Positions 44,076 to 53,551 of a stretch of 64,000 nucleotides of DNA are shown here, piece after piece (within the stretch, counting starts at the first letter, position 1; each line of letters opens with the position of its first letter). Location of the stretch: contig NZ_CP018624.1 in NCBI RefSeq assembly GCF_002327185.1, forward strand, positions 1,550,001-1,614,000, given 5' to 3'. Below the pieces are notes generated by a model, which was not told the DNA's origin, made no database searches, and saw only the letters and a program-made list of their open reading frames with translations. The DNA is from Clostridium chauvoei (lineage in GTDB: Bacteria; Bacillota; Clostridia; Clostridiales; Clostridiaceae). Position numbers and translations under genes: made by a program.

Positions 44076-44780
44076 TTAAAGAAATAATTCTTTAAACTCA
44101 TTACATTTTTCTTTATCCATTTGAGGTACGCCTTCTAGTCTATACTTTATTCCTAAGCTTTCATATTTATTAACCCCTAATAAATGGTATGGAAGTAATT
44201 CTACTTTTTCTACATTTTTTAAAGTATTTATAAATTCTTTAAGCTTTAACATATATTCTAATGAATCAGTTTTTCCTGGTACAACTACTTGTCTTATCCA
44301 AAGTTTTGTACCTAACTTTTGACAAGTGTTTAAGAATTTCTTTGTTTCATCCATTTGTAATCCTGTCATATCTTTATAGCCTTCTTCAGTTAAATGCTTA
44401 ACATCATATAAAACTAAATCAGTATATTTAAGTATTTCTTCATAATTGCCGTGTCCAACTCCTGAAGTATCTAAACAAGTGTGTATTCCTGCTTCTTTAC
44501 ATAACTTTAATGTTTCTAGTAAAAATTCTGGTTGTCTTAAAGGGTCTCCACCTGAAAATGTAACTCCACCGCCAGAAGATTTAAAATAATTTTTAAATCT
44601 TGAAATCTTCTTAACTAACTCTTGTGGAGTATATTCTTCTCCACCCTCTTCTTTCCATGTATCTGGATTATGACAATAAAGACATCTTAATGCACATCCT
44701 TGCATAAACACCACAACCCTTATCCCAGGTCCGTCTACTAATCCCATACTTTCTATTGAATGTATTCTTCCTTTAAGCAT
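44076..44780 (-). CDS. pflA: Pyruvate formate-lyase activating enzyme
   Basis: Radical SAM enzyme (234 aa) that installs the glycyl radical on PflB. The [4Fe-4S] cysteine motif is in FMQGCALRCLYCHNPDTW (CxxxCxxC). Other family segments: SGGGVTFSGGDPLRQPEF, LDTSGVG, LVLYDVKHLTEEGYKDMTG and RQVVVPGKTDS. It follows pflB by about 140 bases that contain a hairpin, so pflA is probably expressed at a lower level than pflB. GGAGGA precedes the ATG. Confidence 0.96.
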   Translation of the reverse strand: MLKGRIHSIESMGLVDGPGIRVVVFMQGCALRCLYCHNPDTWKEEGGEEYTPQELVKKISRFKNYFKSSGGGVTFSGGDPLRQPEFLLETLKLCKEAGIHTCLDTSGVGHGNYEEILKYTDLVLYDVKHLTEEGYKDMTGLQMDETKKFLNTCQKLGTKLWIRQVVVPGKTDSLEYMLKLKEFINTLKNVEKVELLPYHLLGVNKYESLGIKYRLEGVPQMDKEKCNEFKELFL

Positions 44781-44809
44781 ACTACGTCCTCCTCTAAATC
44801 AATTTTGTG

Positions 44810-44825
44810 ATTAATCATGATTAAT
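44810..44825. repeat. 16-bp palindrome upstream of pflA
   Basis: Perfect palindrome ATTAATCATGATTAAT, 30 bases before the pflA start; possible operator. Confidence 0.45.
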
Positions 44826-44869
44826 TATTCTTTAAATAACCACTCATCATTAATCCCTTATTTATTATT

Positions 44870-44906
44870 AACATTCCCCCACCTATAAAATAGGCAGGGG
44901 AATGTT
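44870..44906 (-). terminator. Hairpin between pflB and pflA
   Basis: Arms AACATTCCCC / GGGGAATGTT extended by CCTATnnnATAGG, only a weak T run on the minus strand: probably an attenuating or mRNA-processing hairpin. Confidence 0.6.
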
Positions 44907-44919
44907 TAAAACTTAATAA

Positions 44920-47148
44920 TTATATACTTTGATGGAATGTTCTGCTTATAACTTCCATTTGTTGTTCTTTAGTTAATCTTGTAAAGTTAACTGCATATCC
45001 TGAAACTCTTATAGTTAATGTTGGATATTTATCTGGGTTTTCCATTGCATCTAATAAAGTTTCTCTATTAAATACATTAACATTTAAGTGATGAGCTCCT
45101 TGAGTGAAGTATCCATCAAGAATTCCAACTAAGCTGTTTATTCTTTGTTGTTCATCTTTTCCTAATGCATCTGGAACTATTGAGAATGTATTAGAAACAC
45201 CATCTTGACAAACTGAGTTGTAAGGTATCTTAGCAACTGAGTTTAATGAAGCTAATGCACCATTTTCATCTCTTCCATGCATTGGATTAGCTCCTGGTGC
45301 AAGTGGTTCTCCTAATTTTCTTCCATCTGGAGTTGATCCTGTCTTCTTACCATAAACTACGTTTGAAGTTATAGTTAAGATTGATAAAGTATGTTGTGCA
45401 TCTCTATATAATGGATGTCTCTTTAATTCATCAGAGAATTTAGTTACTAATTCTACTGCTAAATCATCAACCTTATCATCATCATTTCCGTATTTAGGGA
45501 AAGTTCCTTCTATTTCGAAATCAACAGCTATTCCAGCTTCATTTCTTATTGGCTTAACTTTTGCATACTTAATAGCTGATAATGAATCGGCAGCAACTGA
45601 AAGTCCAGCTATACCAAATGCCATTAATCTACCTACTTCAGTATCATGTAAAGCCATTTGTCCAGCTTCATAAGCATATTTGTCATGCATGAAGTGAATA
45701 ATGTTCATTGTATCTACATATAATTTTGCAACATATTCTAATACGTTGTTGTAAGCTTCTTTAACTGTATTGAAATCTAAAACTTCATCTTTTAATGGTT
45801 TTAATCCTTCAATTACAGTTTTTCCTGATTTTTCGTCTACTCCACCGTTTATAGCGTATAATAATGCTTTAGCTAAGTTAGCTCTAGCACCGAAGAATTG
45901 CATTTGCTTACCAACTTGCATAGCTGATACACAACAAGCAATAGCATAGTCATCGCCATAAATTGGTCTCATAACTTCATCATTTTCATATTGAATAGCA
46001 TCTGTCTTTATTGACATTTCAGCACAATACTTTTTGAAGTTTTCTGGTAAATTTGGTGACCATAAAACAGTCATATTTGGTTCTGGAGCAGCACCTAAGT
46101 TAGTTAGAGTGTGTAAGTATCTAAATGAGTTTTTAGTTACTAGAGGTTTTCCGTTTACACCCATACCTCCGATTGACTCTGTAACCCAAGTTGGATCTCC
46201 AGCAAATAAATCGTTGTATTCTGGTGTTCTTAAGTGTCTAACTAATCTTAATTTTATAATTAATTGATCTATTAATTCTTGAGCTTCTGTTTCTGTTATA
46301 ACGCCTGCTTCTAAATCTCTTTCGATATATATATCTAAGAAGTTTGCAGTTCTTCCAAGTGACATTGCAGCACCGTTGTTTTCTTTAACAGCTGCTAAAT
46401 ATCCAAAGTAAAGTGCTTGAACAGCTTCTTTAGCATTTGAAGCTGGCTTTGATATGTCACAACCATATTTAGCTGCCATTGCTTTAATTTCACCTAAAGC
46501 TCTGATTTGCATGCTAACTTCTTCTCTTTTTCTTACTAATTCATCTAGCATATCTCCTTGAAGATTATCTAGATCCTTTTTCTTTTCTTCTATTAATAGA
46601 TCTATACCATATAATGCAACTCTTCTATAGTCACCTATAATTCTTCCTCTACCATAAGCATCTGGAAGACCAGTTAATAAACCTGCACTTCTTGCAGCTC
46701 TTGTTTCTTTAGTATAAGCATCGAAAACTCCTTGGTTATGAGTCTTTCTATATGCTGAGAAATGAGCTTCTATATCCTTATCTAGTTCATAGCCATAAGC
46801 TTCACATGAGCTTTTAACCATTCTCATTCCACCAAATGGATTAACTATTCTCTTTAACGGAGCATCTGTTTGTAAACCAACAATTACTTCATTATCTTTA
46901 TCAATATATCCAGCTTCAAAATTATCAATTCCTGATACTCTATCAGTAGCTATATCTATAATTCCTTTTTTAATTTCTTCGATAATTAATTCTCTGGCTT
47001 CTCCCCAAACCACAGATGTCTTATCTGAAATAGGAGCTAAGAAGTCTGAATCACCTTCATATAGCTTGTAGTTTTTTTGTATAAAGTTTCTAACGTCAAT
47101 TTTTTCTTTCCAGCTTTCGCCTTTAAATCCTTCCCATTGTGGAAACAT
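44920..47148 (-). CDS. pflB: Formate acetyltransferase (pyruvate formate-lyase)
   Basis: Glycyl-radical enzyme converting pyruvate and CoA to acetyl-CoA and formate in anaerobic fermentation (742 aa). The adjacent active-site cysteines are Cys405-Cys406 in [10 protein letters not shown]; the radical glycine is Gly717 in [12 protein letters not shown] near the C-terminus. These and [31 protein letters not shown] identify true PFL rather than a diol dehydratase relative. GGGGGAGG precedes the ATG. Followed by its activase gene. Confidence 0.98.
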   Translation of the reverse strand: MFPQWEGFKGESWKEKIDVRNFIQKNYKLYEGDSDFLAPISDKTSVVWGEARELIIEEIKKGIIDIATDRVSGIDNFEAGYIDKDNEVIVGLQTDAPLKRIVNPFGGMRMVKSSCEAYGYELDKDIEAHFSAYRKTHNQGVFDAYTKETRAARSAGLLTGLPDAYGRGRIIGDYRRVALYGIDLLIEEKKKDLDNLQGDMLDELVRKREEVSMQIRALGEIKAMAAKYGCDISKPASNAKEAVQALYFGYLAAVKENNGAAMSLGRTANFLDIYIERDLEAGVITETEAQELIDQLIIKLRLVRHLRTPEYNDLFAGDPTWVTESIGGMGVNGKPLVTKNSFRYLHTLTNLGAAPEPNMTVLWSPNLPENFKKYCAEMSIKTDAIQYENDEVMRPIYGDDYAIACCVSAMQVGKQMQFFGARANLAKALLYAINGGVDEKSGKTVIEGLKPLKDEVLDFNTVKEAYNNVLEYVAKLYVDTMNIIHFMHDKYAYEAGQMALHDTEVGRLMAFGIAGLSVAADSLSAIKYAKVKPIRNEAGIAVDFEIEGTFPKYGNDDDKVDDLAVELVTKFSDELKRHPLYRDAQHTLSILTITSNVVYGKKTGSTPDGRKLGEPLAPGANPMHGRDENGALASLNSVAKIPYNSVCQDGVSNTFSIVPDALGKDEQQRINSLVGILDGYFTQGAHHLNVNVFNRETLLDAMENPDKYPTLTIRVSGYAVNFTRLTKEQQMEVISRTFHQSI

Positions 47149-47185
47149 TTCAATTCCTCCCCCGTGTCATTTTTTTAACAATTTT

Positions 47186-47214
47186 ATTATACACTCTATT
47201 TGTAATTTTGTTAA
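47186..47214 (-). promoter_or_regulatory. Promoter of pflB
   Basis: Minus strand TTAACA (47209-47214) and TATAAT (47186-47191), 17-base spacer. Just downstream, TTGTTAAAAAAATGACAC (47164-47181) has one intact Rex-like half-site TTGTTAA and a poor second half. Confidence 0.65.
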
Positions 47215-47317
47215 TATAAATTTTTAATATTTATATGATTTCTTGTAAATATATTAAAAATTATCCAATTTTCTTATATGTTTAAATATTCTCACTATAA
47301 TAAAATGTAAAAATAAC

Positions 47318-48415
47318 TTATTTAATATTAACCCCAATTTCTGCACTTAATACCTTTACACAATTCTCCCCTGCTATTTTTTTCACAATATTCAAACAAC
47401 TCTCTATATTCCCTACTATATTAGATGAAATCACTATCTTTCCATTATCTACAAAGTTTTTATCTACCAATTTATGCTTAGATATATTTTCTAGCCTATT
47501 CAAATCAAATTCCTTACTCTTAGGAATAAAAAGACCCTCTATTATATTACATTTGTTTAAAAAATGTATTCCTAAGTTAAAACATAAAACATAATCACAG
47601 TTATTATAATTAGATAAAATATATTTTACTATAACTTCATCTTCTAGTACTTCTAATGCTCCCATCCCCCCAGGAACTATTAAAATTTCCTTTTCTAAAT
47701 TATTATCTTTAAAACTTTCTGAGTTAATCTGGATATTATTTTGTAAATTATTTATCCCATCATAAGATATACTTATTACTTCAAACAATTCTTCACCTAA
47801 TATCTCATTTGCTCTTTTAAATATCTTAAAGGGAATAGAATAATCAATAATATCCATATTATCATATGCTAAAACTTGTACATTTCTTTTTTTTCTAGAA
47901 CCTCTATTTAAGAAATCATATTTTGTTATTTTATAACTCTCTTGATTTCTAAAGCTTCCAAATTTTTTAAACCCTATTTTTTTAAATATAATCTTAGCAT
48001 TTTCAGTTGTTATTGTGTCTATTATGGTTTCTCCACCAAATTCTAAAAAATAATATTCAAGAAGAAGTTTTAAAGCCTCCTCTCCATATCCATGACCTCT
48101 ATAATCTTTGTGTATTTTAATATTTATTCGTGCAACTTTAGTTGCAGAATCATATCCATGAAAACTTACTTCTCCAATAGTTTTATCTTTTATTGTATAT
48201 ATTAAGCAATAAAAGTTCTTTCCATCTGTTGGATATACCATTTTTTTATAAAATGCATCCCACTTATCTCTTGTAAAGTTATAAGTCCCCCCAATATCAA
48301 CCATGGTTTCTTTATGTCCCCATAGACCTTCAACAAAGGCTAACTCTTTAAAATTTGGTTGCTTTATATAAACTTTTTTACCATTTCTTCTGTATAAATT
48401 AACTTTATCATTCAT
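47318..48415 (-). CDS. GNAT acetyltransferase fused to DJ-1/PfpI-like domain
   Basis: A 365-residue two-domain protein. Residues about 10-165 form a GNAT N-acetyltransferase with the acetyl-CoA loop YRGHGYGEEALKLLLEYYF and ending FKKIGFKKFG. Residues about 178-365 form a DJ-1/PfpI glutaminase-like domain (VQVLAYDNMDIIDYSIPFKIFKRANE, ILIVPGGMGALEVL). At the expected nucleophile elbow the sequence is CFNLGIHFL, where the usual VCTG cysteine position is Asn, so hydrolase activity is doubtful and the domain may sense a ligand. Substrates unknown. Preceded by AGGGTGAT. Monocistronic. Confidence 0.82.
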   Translation of the reverse strand: MNDKVNLYRRNGKKVYIKQPNFKELAFVEGLWGHKETMVDIGGTYNFTRDKWDAFYKKMVYPTDGKNFYCLIYTIKDKTIGEVSFHGYDSATKVARINIKIHKDYRGHGYGEEALKLLLEYYFLEFGGETIIDTITTENAKIIFKKIGFKKFGSFRNQESYKITKYDFLNRGSRKKRNVQVLAYDNMDIIDYSIPFKIFKRANEILGEELFEVISISYDGINNLQNNIQINSESFKDNNLEKEILIVPGGMGALEVLEDEVIVKYILSNYNNCDYVLCFNLGIHFLNKCNIIEGLFIPKSKEFDLNRLENISKHKLVDKNFVDNGKIVISSNIVGNIESCLNIVKKIAGENCVKVLSAEIGVNIK

Positions 48416-48764
48416 ATAATCACCCTTAAATTTAATAAGTATCTAAATATACTCATTAAAATATCTCATATTATTATTATTTTATCAAGAAATTCCCTTA
48501 CATTGTTTAACAATTTAATATTTTTTTAAGAAATTTATTATTAATACTAATTTATATATATCATCTTAAATTTCATAAAGGTTGATTTCTCTATGTTTTA
48601 ATGTTGTTATAAAATTTCAATTATTTACACTTCGTTTTTTTCCTTAGTATTTGTAAACTTAAAGTGTTGTTTTATTAAACTTACAATACATAAAACATAC
48701 TCTAATGTTAATACTATCAATGGTTATAGCAATATTTTTTTTAAAACTTTTTAGTAAAAAATTC
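48416..48764. other. AT-rich intergenic region, no gene seen
   Basis: Part of the 450-base gap between the GNAT/DJ-1 gene and the pot regulator. A hydrophobic 62-codon frame at 48705-48893 lacks a ribosome binding site and overlaps the regulator start, so it is not taken as a gene. Confidence 0.5.
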
Positions 48765-48793
48765 TTGATTTTTTATAAATTACTTTATATAAT
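48765..48793 (+). promoter_or_regulatory. Promoter of regulator-potABCD operon
   Basis: TTGATT (48765-48770) and TATAAT (48788-48793), 17-base spacer. Confidence 0.7.
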
Positions 48794-48804
48794 ATTTTTT
48801 GTTT

Positions 48805-48831
48805 GTTTAGTAATTTTAAACCTAAGGTTTA
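48805..48831 (+). promoter_or_regulatory. Operator-like GTTTA/TAAAC array
   Basis: GTTTA-N7-TAAACC-TAA-GGTTTA: three half-sites in alternating orientation, forming two overlapping inverted repeats right after the predicted transcription start. Probable autoregulatory site of the cupin regulator. Confidence 0.5.
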
Positions 48832-48867
48832 GTATAAGCAAAGTTTTTAAAGGTAGAAGGTGTAATT

Positions 48868-49407
48868 GTGCAAATAGGCGAAAAAATTCGTAGATTGAGA
48901 ATCGAGAAACAGTTAACTCAAGAGGAACTTGCAAATAGATGTGAATTATCTAAAGGATTTATTTCTCAAGTAGAAAATGATTTAACTTCTCCATCTATTG
49001 CAACCCTAGTGGATATTTTGGAAATACTTGGAACTAATCTAACTGAGTTCTTTAGTGAAGATAGTGAAGAAAGAGTTACATACACATATGAAGATATGTT
49101 TGAAACAGATAATGAAGATTTAAAATATAAGCTAATGTGGCTTATACCTAATGCTCAGAAAAATCAAATGGAACCTATTATGATAACTTTAGAGCCTAAA
49201 GGGCAATATATAGAGGAAGAACCTCATGAAGGAGAAGAATTTGGTTATGTATTATCTGGAACTATAATACTACATTTAGGTGAAAAGAAATTTAAAGTGA
49301 AAAAAGGTGAAAGCTTTTACTTCAAACCTAAAGTTAACCACTATATCTCTAATCCTCACAAAACTCCCGCTAAAGTAATTTGGATTAGTACTCCACCATC
49401 ATTTTAA
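48868..49407 (+). CDS. XRE-cupin transcriptional regulator (PuuR-like)
   Basis: A 179-residue regulator: helix-turn-helix of the XRE type at residues 1-60 (KIRRLRIEKQLTQEELANRCELSKGFISQVENDLTSPSIATLVDIL) and a C-terminal cupin (about 108-178: EEPHEGEEFGYVLSGTIILHLGEKKFKVKKGESFYFKPKVNHYISN). This architecture is typical of regulators of polyamine uptake genes and probably senses a polyamine or related ligand. Starts at GTG after AGAAGGTG. It heads the potABCD operon; potA begins 23 bases after its stop. Confidence 0.92.
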   Translation: MQIGEKIRRLRIEKQLTQEELANRCELSKGFISQVENDLTSPSIATLVDILEILGTNLTEFFSEDSEERVTYTYEDMFETDNEDLKYKLMWLIPNAQKNQMEPIMITLEPKGQYIEEEPHEGEEFGYVLSGTIILHLGEKKFKVKKGESFYFKPKVNHYISNPHKTPAKVIWISTPPSF

Positions 49408-49430
49408 TTTCATAGAAAGAGGTGTTTATT

Positions 49431-50480
49431 TTGGAACAAAATATTATTGAACTTGAAGGAGTATCAAAAAAATATGGAGATAATAACGTATTAGATAACC
49501 TTTCATTAAGTATCAAAAAAAATGAATTTTTAACTTTACTTGGACCTAGTGGGTGTGGAAAAACCACAACCTTAAAAATTATTGCAGGATTTGAACAAGC
49601 TGATAGCGGAAAACTCTTGTTTGATGGAAAAGATATATCTTCTTTGCCTCCTTATAAAAGGCAAGTAAACACCGTATTCCAAAAATACGCTTTATTCCCA
49701 CATATGAATGTTTATGAAAACATAGCATTTGGATTAACAATAAAAAAGATTAATAAAAATGAAATAGATAAAAAAGTAAAAGAAATGTTAAAGCTCGTTT
49801 CTTTAGAAGGATTTGAAAAAAGAAATATTGATTCTTTAAGTGGTGGACAACAACAAAGAGTTGCTATAGCTAGAGCTTTAGTTAATGAACCAGAAGTTCT
49901 TTTATTAGATGAACCTCTTGGAGCTTTAGATTTAAAACTTAGAAAAGAAATGCAAATAGAACTTAAAAGAATTCAACAAAGACTTGGAATTACTTTTATC
50001 TTTGTAACCCACGACCAAGAAGAAGCTTTAACCATGTCTGATACTATAATTGTTATGAACAAAGGGAAAATCCAACAAATGGGGACTCCTGTAGACATCT
50101 ATAACGAACCATCTAATGCATTTGTTGCCGACTTTATTGGTGAAAGTAATATATTAGACGGTATTATGATTGATGATTTTAAAGTTAATTTTTCTAATAG
50201 AACTTTTGAATGTGTTGATAAAGGCTTTAATAAAAATGAAGAAATCGATGTGGTTATAAGACCTGAAGATATAAAAATAGTAAATTCTGATAGTGGAATG
50301 TTAAAAGGAATTGTTAAATCAGTAGTATTTAAAGGTGTTCATTATGAAATAGAAGTATTAGAAGGAGATCATTTGTGGATAATCCATAATACTAAACATG
50401 CAGAAATTGATTCTATAATAGGACTTGATATATATCCTGAAGATATTCATATTATGAGAAAGGTTAAAAATAATGAGTAA
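49431..50480 (+). CDS. potA: Spermidine/putrescine ABC transporter ATPase
   Basis: ATPase of the polyamine importer (349 aa). Walker [11 protein letters not shown]-loop [21 protein letters not shown], signature [15 protein letters not shown], Walker [16 protein letters not shown], switch histidine FVTHDQEEA, then the C-terminal TOBE regulatory domain (about 235-345, VIRPEDIKI). A TTG start at 49431 is preferred, 7-8 bases after AGAGGT; the GTG at 49422 overlaps that site. Its end overlaps potB by 8 bases, so translation is coupled. Confidence 0.94.
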   Translation: MEQNIIELEGVSKKYGDNNVLDNLSLSIKKNEFLTLLGPSGCGKTTTLKIIAGFEQADSGKLLFDGKDISSLPPYKRQVNTVFQKYALFPHMNVYENIAFGLTIKKINKNEIDKKVKEMLKLVSLEGFEKRNIDSLSGGQQQRVAIARALVNEPEVLLLDEPLGALDLKLRKEMQIELKRIQQRLGITFIFVTHDQEEALTMSDTIIVMNKGKIQQMGTPVDIYNEPSNAFVADFIGESNILDGIMIDDFKVNFSNRTFECVDKGFNKNEEIDVVIRPEDIKIVNSDSGMLKGIVKSVVFKGVHYEIEVLEGDHLWIIHNTKHAEIDSIIGLDIYPEDIHIMRKVKNNE

Positions 50481-51324
50481 AATAAGAAAACATTCAAGTA
50501 GTTTAGAAGTCTCTCCTTTTGTTATTTGGAGTACTCTATTTATAATAATTCCTTTATTCATTGTATTATTCTTCGGATTTACAGTAAAAACTACAGAAGG
50601 TAGTTATGCCTTTTCAGTAGAAAACTTTACAAGACTTATTCAACCTCAATATATAAAAGTTTTTACTAGAAGTTTATCTCTTGCTTTTTCAGCAACTTTA
50701 GGCTGTTTAATCCTTGGATATCCTGTGGCATATATTATTTCTAAAATGAGCCCTGGAAAAAGAAATATATTAATTATGTTATTTATAGTTCCAATGTGGA
50801 TGAATTTTCTTCTTAGAACTTATGCATGGCTTCCTATCCTAGGTAAGAACGGCTTTATAAATAATCTTTTATCTAATTTTGGAATGGGTCCATTTACATT
50901 TTTATATAACGATGGCGCTGTTATTTTAGGGATGATTTATAATTTCTTACCATTTATGGTGCTTCCAATTTATACAGTACTTACAAAAATGGATCAAAAT
51001 CTAATAAATGCAGCATCTGATTTAGGTGCTAATAAAGGACAAATTTTTAGAAAAATAGTTTTACCTTTAAGTATGCCTGGTGTTATATCTGGAATTACAA
51101 TGGTATTTATGCCTGCGGTTTCAACTTTTGTAATCTCTAGATTATTAGGTGGTGGACAATATATGCTTATTGGTAATTTAATAGAACAACAATTTACAAC
51201 CATGGGTGATTGGAATTTTGGTTCTTCTATTTCCATTTTTATGATGATTATAATTTTAATTTCTATGGCTGTAATGAGTAAATTTGATATAAGTGATAAA
51301 GAAGGAGGAGGTCAATTATGGTAA
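50473..51324 (+). CDS. potB: Spermidine/putrescine ABC permease
   Basis: PotB-type permease (283 aa) with six helices. The N-terminal [21 protein letters not shown] helix and the EAA-like loop [29 protein letters not shown], which contacts PotA, are visible. Overlaps potA (8 bases, ATGAGTAA) and potC (7 bases), marking a tightly coupled operon. Confidence 0.94.
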   Translation: MSKIRKHSSSLEVSPFVIWSTLFIIIPLFIVLFFGFTVKTTEGSYAFSVENFTRLIQPQYIKVFTRSLSLAFSATLGCLILGYPVAYIISKMSPGKRNILIMLFIVPMWMNFLLRTYAWLPILGKNGFINNLLSNFGMGPFTFLYNDGAVILGMIYNFLPFMVLPIYTVLTKMDQNLINAASDLGANKGQIFRKIVLPLSMPGVISGITMVFMPAVSTFVISRLLGGGQYMLIGNLIEQQFTTMGDWNFGSSISIFMMIIILISMAVMSKFDISDKEGGGQLW

Positions 51325-52130
51325 AAAGATTAGAGAGTTTTTTTAAGAAATTTTATTTATTTATAATATTTGTATTTTTATATGCACCAATATTTACTTT
51401 AATTATCTTCTCATTTAATGATTCTAAATCTATGGGAAACTGGTCTGGTTTTACATTAAAATGGTATGGTGAACTTTTTAGAAATGAAAGAATATTAGAA
51501 GCATTATTTTATACAATACTTATAGCTATTATTTCTTCTATTGTAGCTACTATAATAGGAACCTTAGCTGCTATAGGTATAAATAAGATGTCTGGTCCTA
51601 AAAAAACATTTTTATTAAATATTAACTATTTACCTGTTTTAAATCCTGATATAGTTACAGGGATCGCATTAATGAGTTTATTTATATTTGTAAGACCACT
51701 TACTAAATTAGATTTTGGATTTACAACTATGTTACTAGCTCATATAACATTTAATATACCTTATGTAATCTTAGCTGTACTTCCAAAATTAAAGCAATTA
51801 CCAGCTAACATTACAGATGCAGCTTTAGATTTAGGTGCAACACCAGCTTATGCTTTAAGAAAAGTAATATTACCTCAAATAAAACCTGGTATCTTTGCTG
51901 GTATGTTAATGGCCTTTACAATGTCAATTGATGATTTTGTAATAAGTTTCTTTACAACAGGACCTGGAGTTACAAATCTTTCAATTGAAATTTTCTCAAT
52001 GGCTAGAAGAGGTATTAAACCTGAAATTAACGCTCTATCTACTTTAATGTTTGTAACTGTTTTAATCCTATTATTAATTGCTAACAGAAAAGAATTTACA
52101 TCAAGAGGTGATAAAGTTGAAAATGCATAA
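51318..52130 (+). CDS. potC: Spermidine/putrescine ABC permease
   Basis: PotC-type permease (270 aa) with six helices; the loop DAALDLGATPAYALRKVILPQIKPGIFAGMLMAFTMSIDDFVISFFTTGPGVTNLSIEI is highly characteristic of PotC. GGAGGAGG stands before its ATG inside the end of potB. Its 3' end overlaps the beginning of potD. Pairs with PotB to form the channel. Confidence 0.95.
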   Translation: MVKRLESFFKKFYLFIIFVFLYAPIFTLIIFSFNDSKSMGNWSGFTLKWYGELFRNERILEALFYTILIAIISSIVATIIGTLAAIGINKMSGPKKTFLLNINYLPVLNPDIVTGIALMSLFIFVRPLTKLDFGFTTMLLAHITFNIPYVILAVLPKLKQLPANITDAALDLGATPAYALRKVILPQIKPGIFAGMLMAFTMSIDDFVISFFTTGPGVTNLSIEIFSMARRGIKPEINALSTLMFVTVLILLLIANRKEFTSRGDKVENA

Positions 52131-53187
52131 AAAATTAATGTCTCTAGTTACTGCTACTATTCTTTCATCTACCTTATTTATAGGGTGTAGTAATAATTCT
52201 GATAGTAAAAAAGGAGTCAATGGATCTATAAATGTATTTAATTGTGGAGATTATATAAATCCAGATTTAATAGGTAAATTCGAGGCTGAAACTGGAATAA
52301 AAGTTATATACGATACTTATGATACTAACGAAATAATGTATCAAAAAGTTAAAACTAGCCCTGGAACTTACGATTTAGTTTTTCCATCAGATTATATGGT
52401 AGAAAAAATGATTAAAGAAGATATGGCTGAAAAAATAGATTATAATAACGTTCCTAATTATATTAATATAGGTAATGATTATAAAAACTTATCTTATGAT
52501 CCAACTAATGAATACTCTATTCCTTATATGTGGGGAACTATCGGTATAATTTATGATGCTGATAAAGTTAAAGGAGAAATTACTAGTTGGAATGATCTTT
52601 GGGATTCTGATTATAAAGATGAGATATTTATGTTTGATTCAATTAGAGATACTTTAGCAATAGCTTTAATAAAACTTGGCTATTCTCAAAATTCCGTTGA
52701 TCCTTACGAAATAGACAAAGCTAGTGAAGAATTAATTAAACAAAAACCTTTAGTTCAATCTTATGTTGTTGATGAAGTTAAGGATAAAATGATAAATGGT
52801 GAGGCAGCTTTAGCAACAGTTTGGTCTGGAGATGCTGTATATATTCAAGAAGAGGCTCCTGATTTAAATTTAAAATATATTGTTCCTAAAGAAGGTTCTA
52901 ATAAATGGTTTGATACAATGGTTATACCTAAAGATGCACCTAACAAGTCTGGTGCTGAAGCTTTTATAAACTTCTTATTAGATCCAGAAAATGCACGTGA
53001 TAATGTTGAATATATTGGATATGCTACTCCTAATATAGCTGCATATGCTTTATTAGATGAAGAAACTCAAAAAGATCCAACAGTTTATCCTCCAAAAGAA
53101 GTTTTAGATAAATGTGAAATATTTAAAGACTTAGGAAATAAACTTAAAATTTATGATGATGCTTGGCTTAAAGTTAAAATTGAATAA
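52117..53187 (+). CDS. potD: Spermidine/putrescine-binding lipoprotein
   Basis: Extracellular polyamine-binding protein tethered by a lipid (356 aa). Signal with lipobox LFIGC followed by a Ser/Asn linker. Mature features: INVFNCGDYINPDLIGKFEAETGIKVIYDTYDTNEIMYQKVK, LVFPSDYMVEKM, WGTIGIIYD and the ligand-pocket segments WSGDAVYIQEEAPDLNLKYIVPKEGSNKWFDTMVIPK. Start is either TTG 52117 (8 bases after AGAGGTG, preferred) or ATG 52123 (overlapping the potC stop as ATGCATAA). Last gene of the operon. Confidence 0.94.
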   Translation: MKMHKKLMSLVTATILSSTLFIGCSNNSDSKKGVNGSINVFNCGDYINPDLIGKFEAETGIKVIYDTYDTNEIMYQKVKTSPGTYDLVFPSDYMVEKMIKEDMAEKIDYNNVPNYINIGNDYKNLSYDPTNEYSIPYMWGTIGIIYDADKVKGEITSWNDLWDSDYKDEIFMFDSIRDTLAIALIKLGYSQNSVDPYEIDKASEELIKQKPLVQSYVVDEVKDKMINGEAALATVWSGDAVYIQEEAPDLNLKYIVPKEGSNKWFDTMVIPKDAPNKSGAEAFINFLLDPENARDNVEYIGYATPNIAAYALLDEETQKDPTVYPPKEVLDKCEIFKDLGNKLKIYDDAWLKVKIE

Positions 53188-53199
53188 CAAAATCTTTAA

Positions 53200-53226
53200 A
53201 AGGTAGATACAAAAAGTATCTACCTT
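53200..53226 (+). terminator. Terminator of pot operon
   Basis: Perfect 11-bp stem AAGGTAGATAC / GTATCTACCTT with a 5-base loop; weak T tract after it. Confidence 0.8.
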
Positions 53227-53262
53227 AGCTTTACAAATAATATTAATTACTGGAGGTTTTTT

Positions 53263-53535
53263 ATGTTAAGATACTATGTAGTTGTAGCTGGACGTATTCA
53301 AGGCGTTGGCTTTAGATTCTTTTGTCAAAGTCATGCATCTATTATGAATATTACAGGCTTTGTACGTAACATGAGTAATGGTATGGTTGAACTTCAAATT
53401 CAAGGTTCTGAGGAAGTTCTAGATAAATTTTTAAGTTTAATAAAATCTGGTAATAGATTTATTAGAGTTGATGATATTTCTATAAAAAAAATACCTTTGC
53501 TACAAGAGGAAAAAGGCTTTAAAGTAGTTTATTAA
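53263..53535 (+). CDS. acyP: Acylphosphatase
   Basis: Hydrolyses acyl phosphates (90 aa, usual length). The phosphate-binding loop VAGRIQGVGFRFF contains the catalytic Arg, and the catalytic Asn is in GFVRNMSNGMVELQIQG. GGAGG precedes the ATG. Single gene between the pot operon terminator and its own terminator, which overlaps the last codons. Confidence 0.95.
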   Translation: MLRYYVVVAGRIQGVGFRFFCQSHASIMNITGFVRNMSNGMVELQIQGSEEVLDKFLSLIKSGNRFIRVDDISIKKIPLLQEEKGFKVVY

Positions 53536-53550
53536 TTAAAGCCTTTTTTA
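53511..53550. terminator. Terminator overlapping acyP 3' end
   Basis: AAAAGGCTTTA / TAAAGCCTTTT with a long loop; the left arm lies within the last codons of acyP, T run on the plus strand and A run at the left for the convergent gene. Confidence 0.75.
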
Positions 53551-53551
53551 T

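Noticed and set aside
47164..47181. Rex operator before pflB
   Set aside because: Only one half-site (TTGTTAA) is good; the second half matches 4 of 7 positions. Mentioned with the promoter but not claimed as a Rex site.
48705..48893. 62-codon hydrophobic open frame ahead of the pot regulator
   Set aside because: No ribosome binding site, covers the promoter and operator, and overlaps the GTG start of the regulator; composition is just translated AT-rich DNA.
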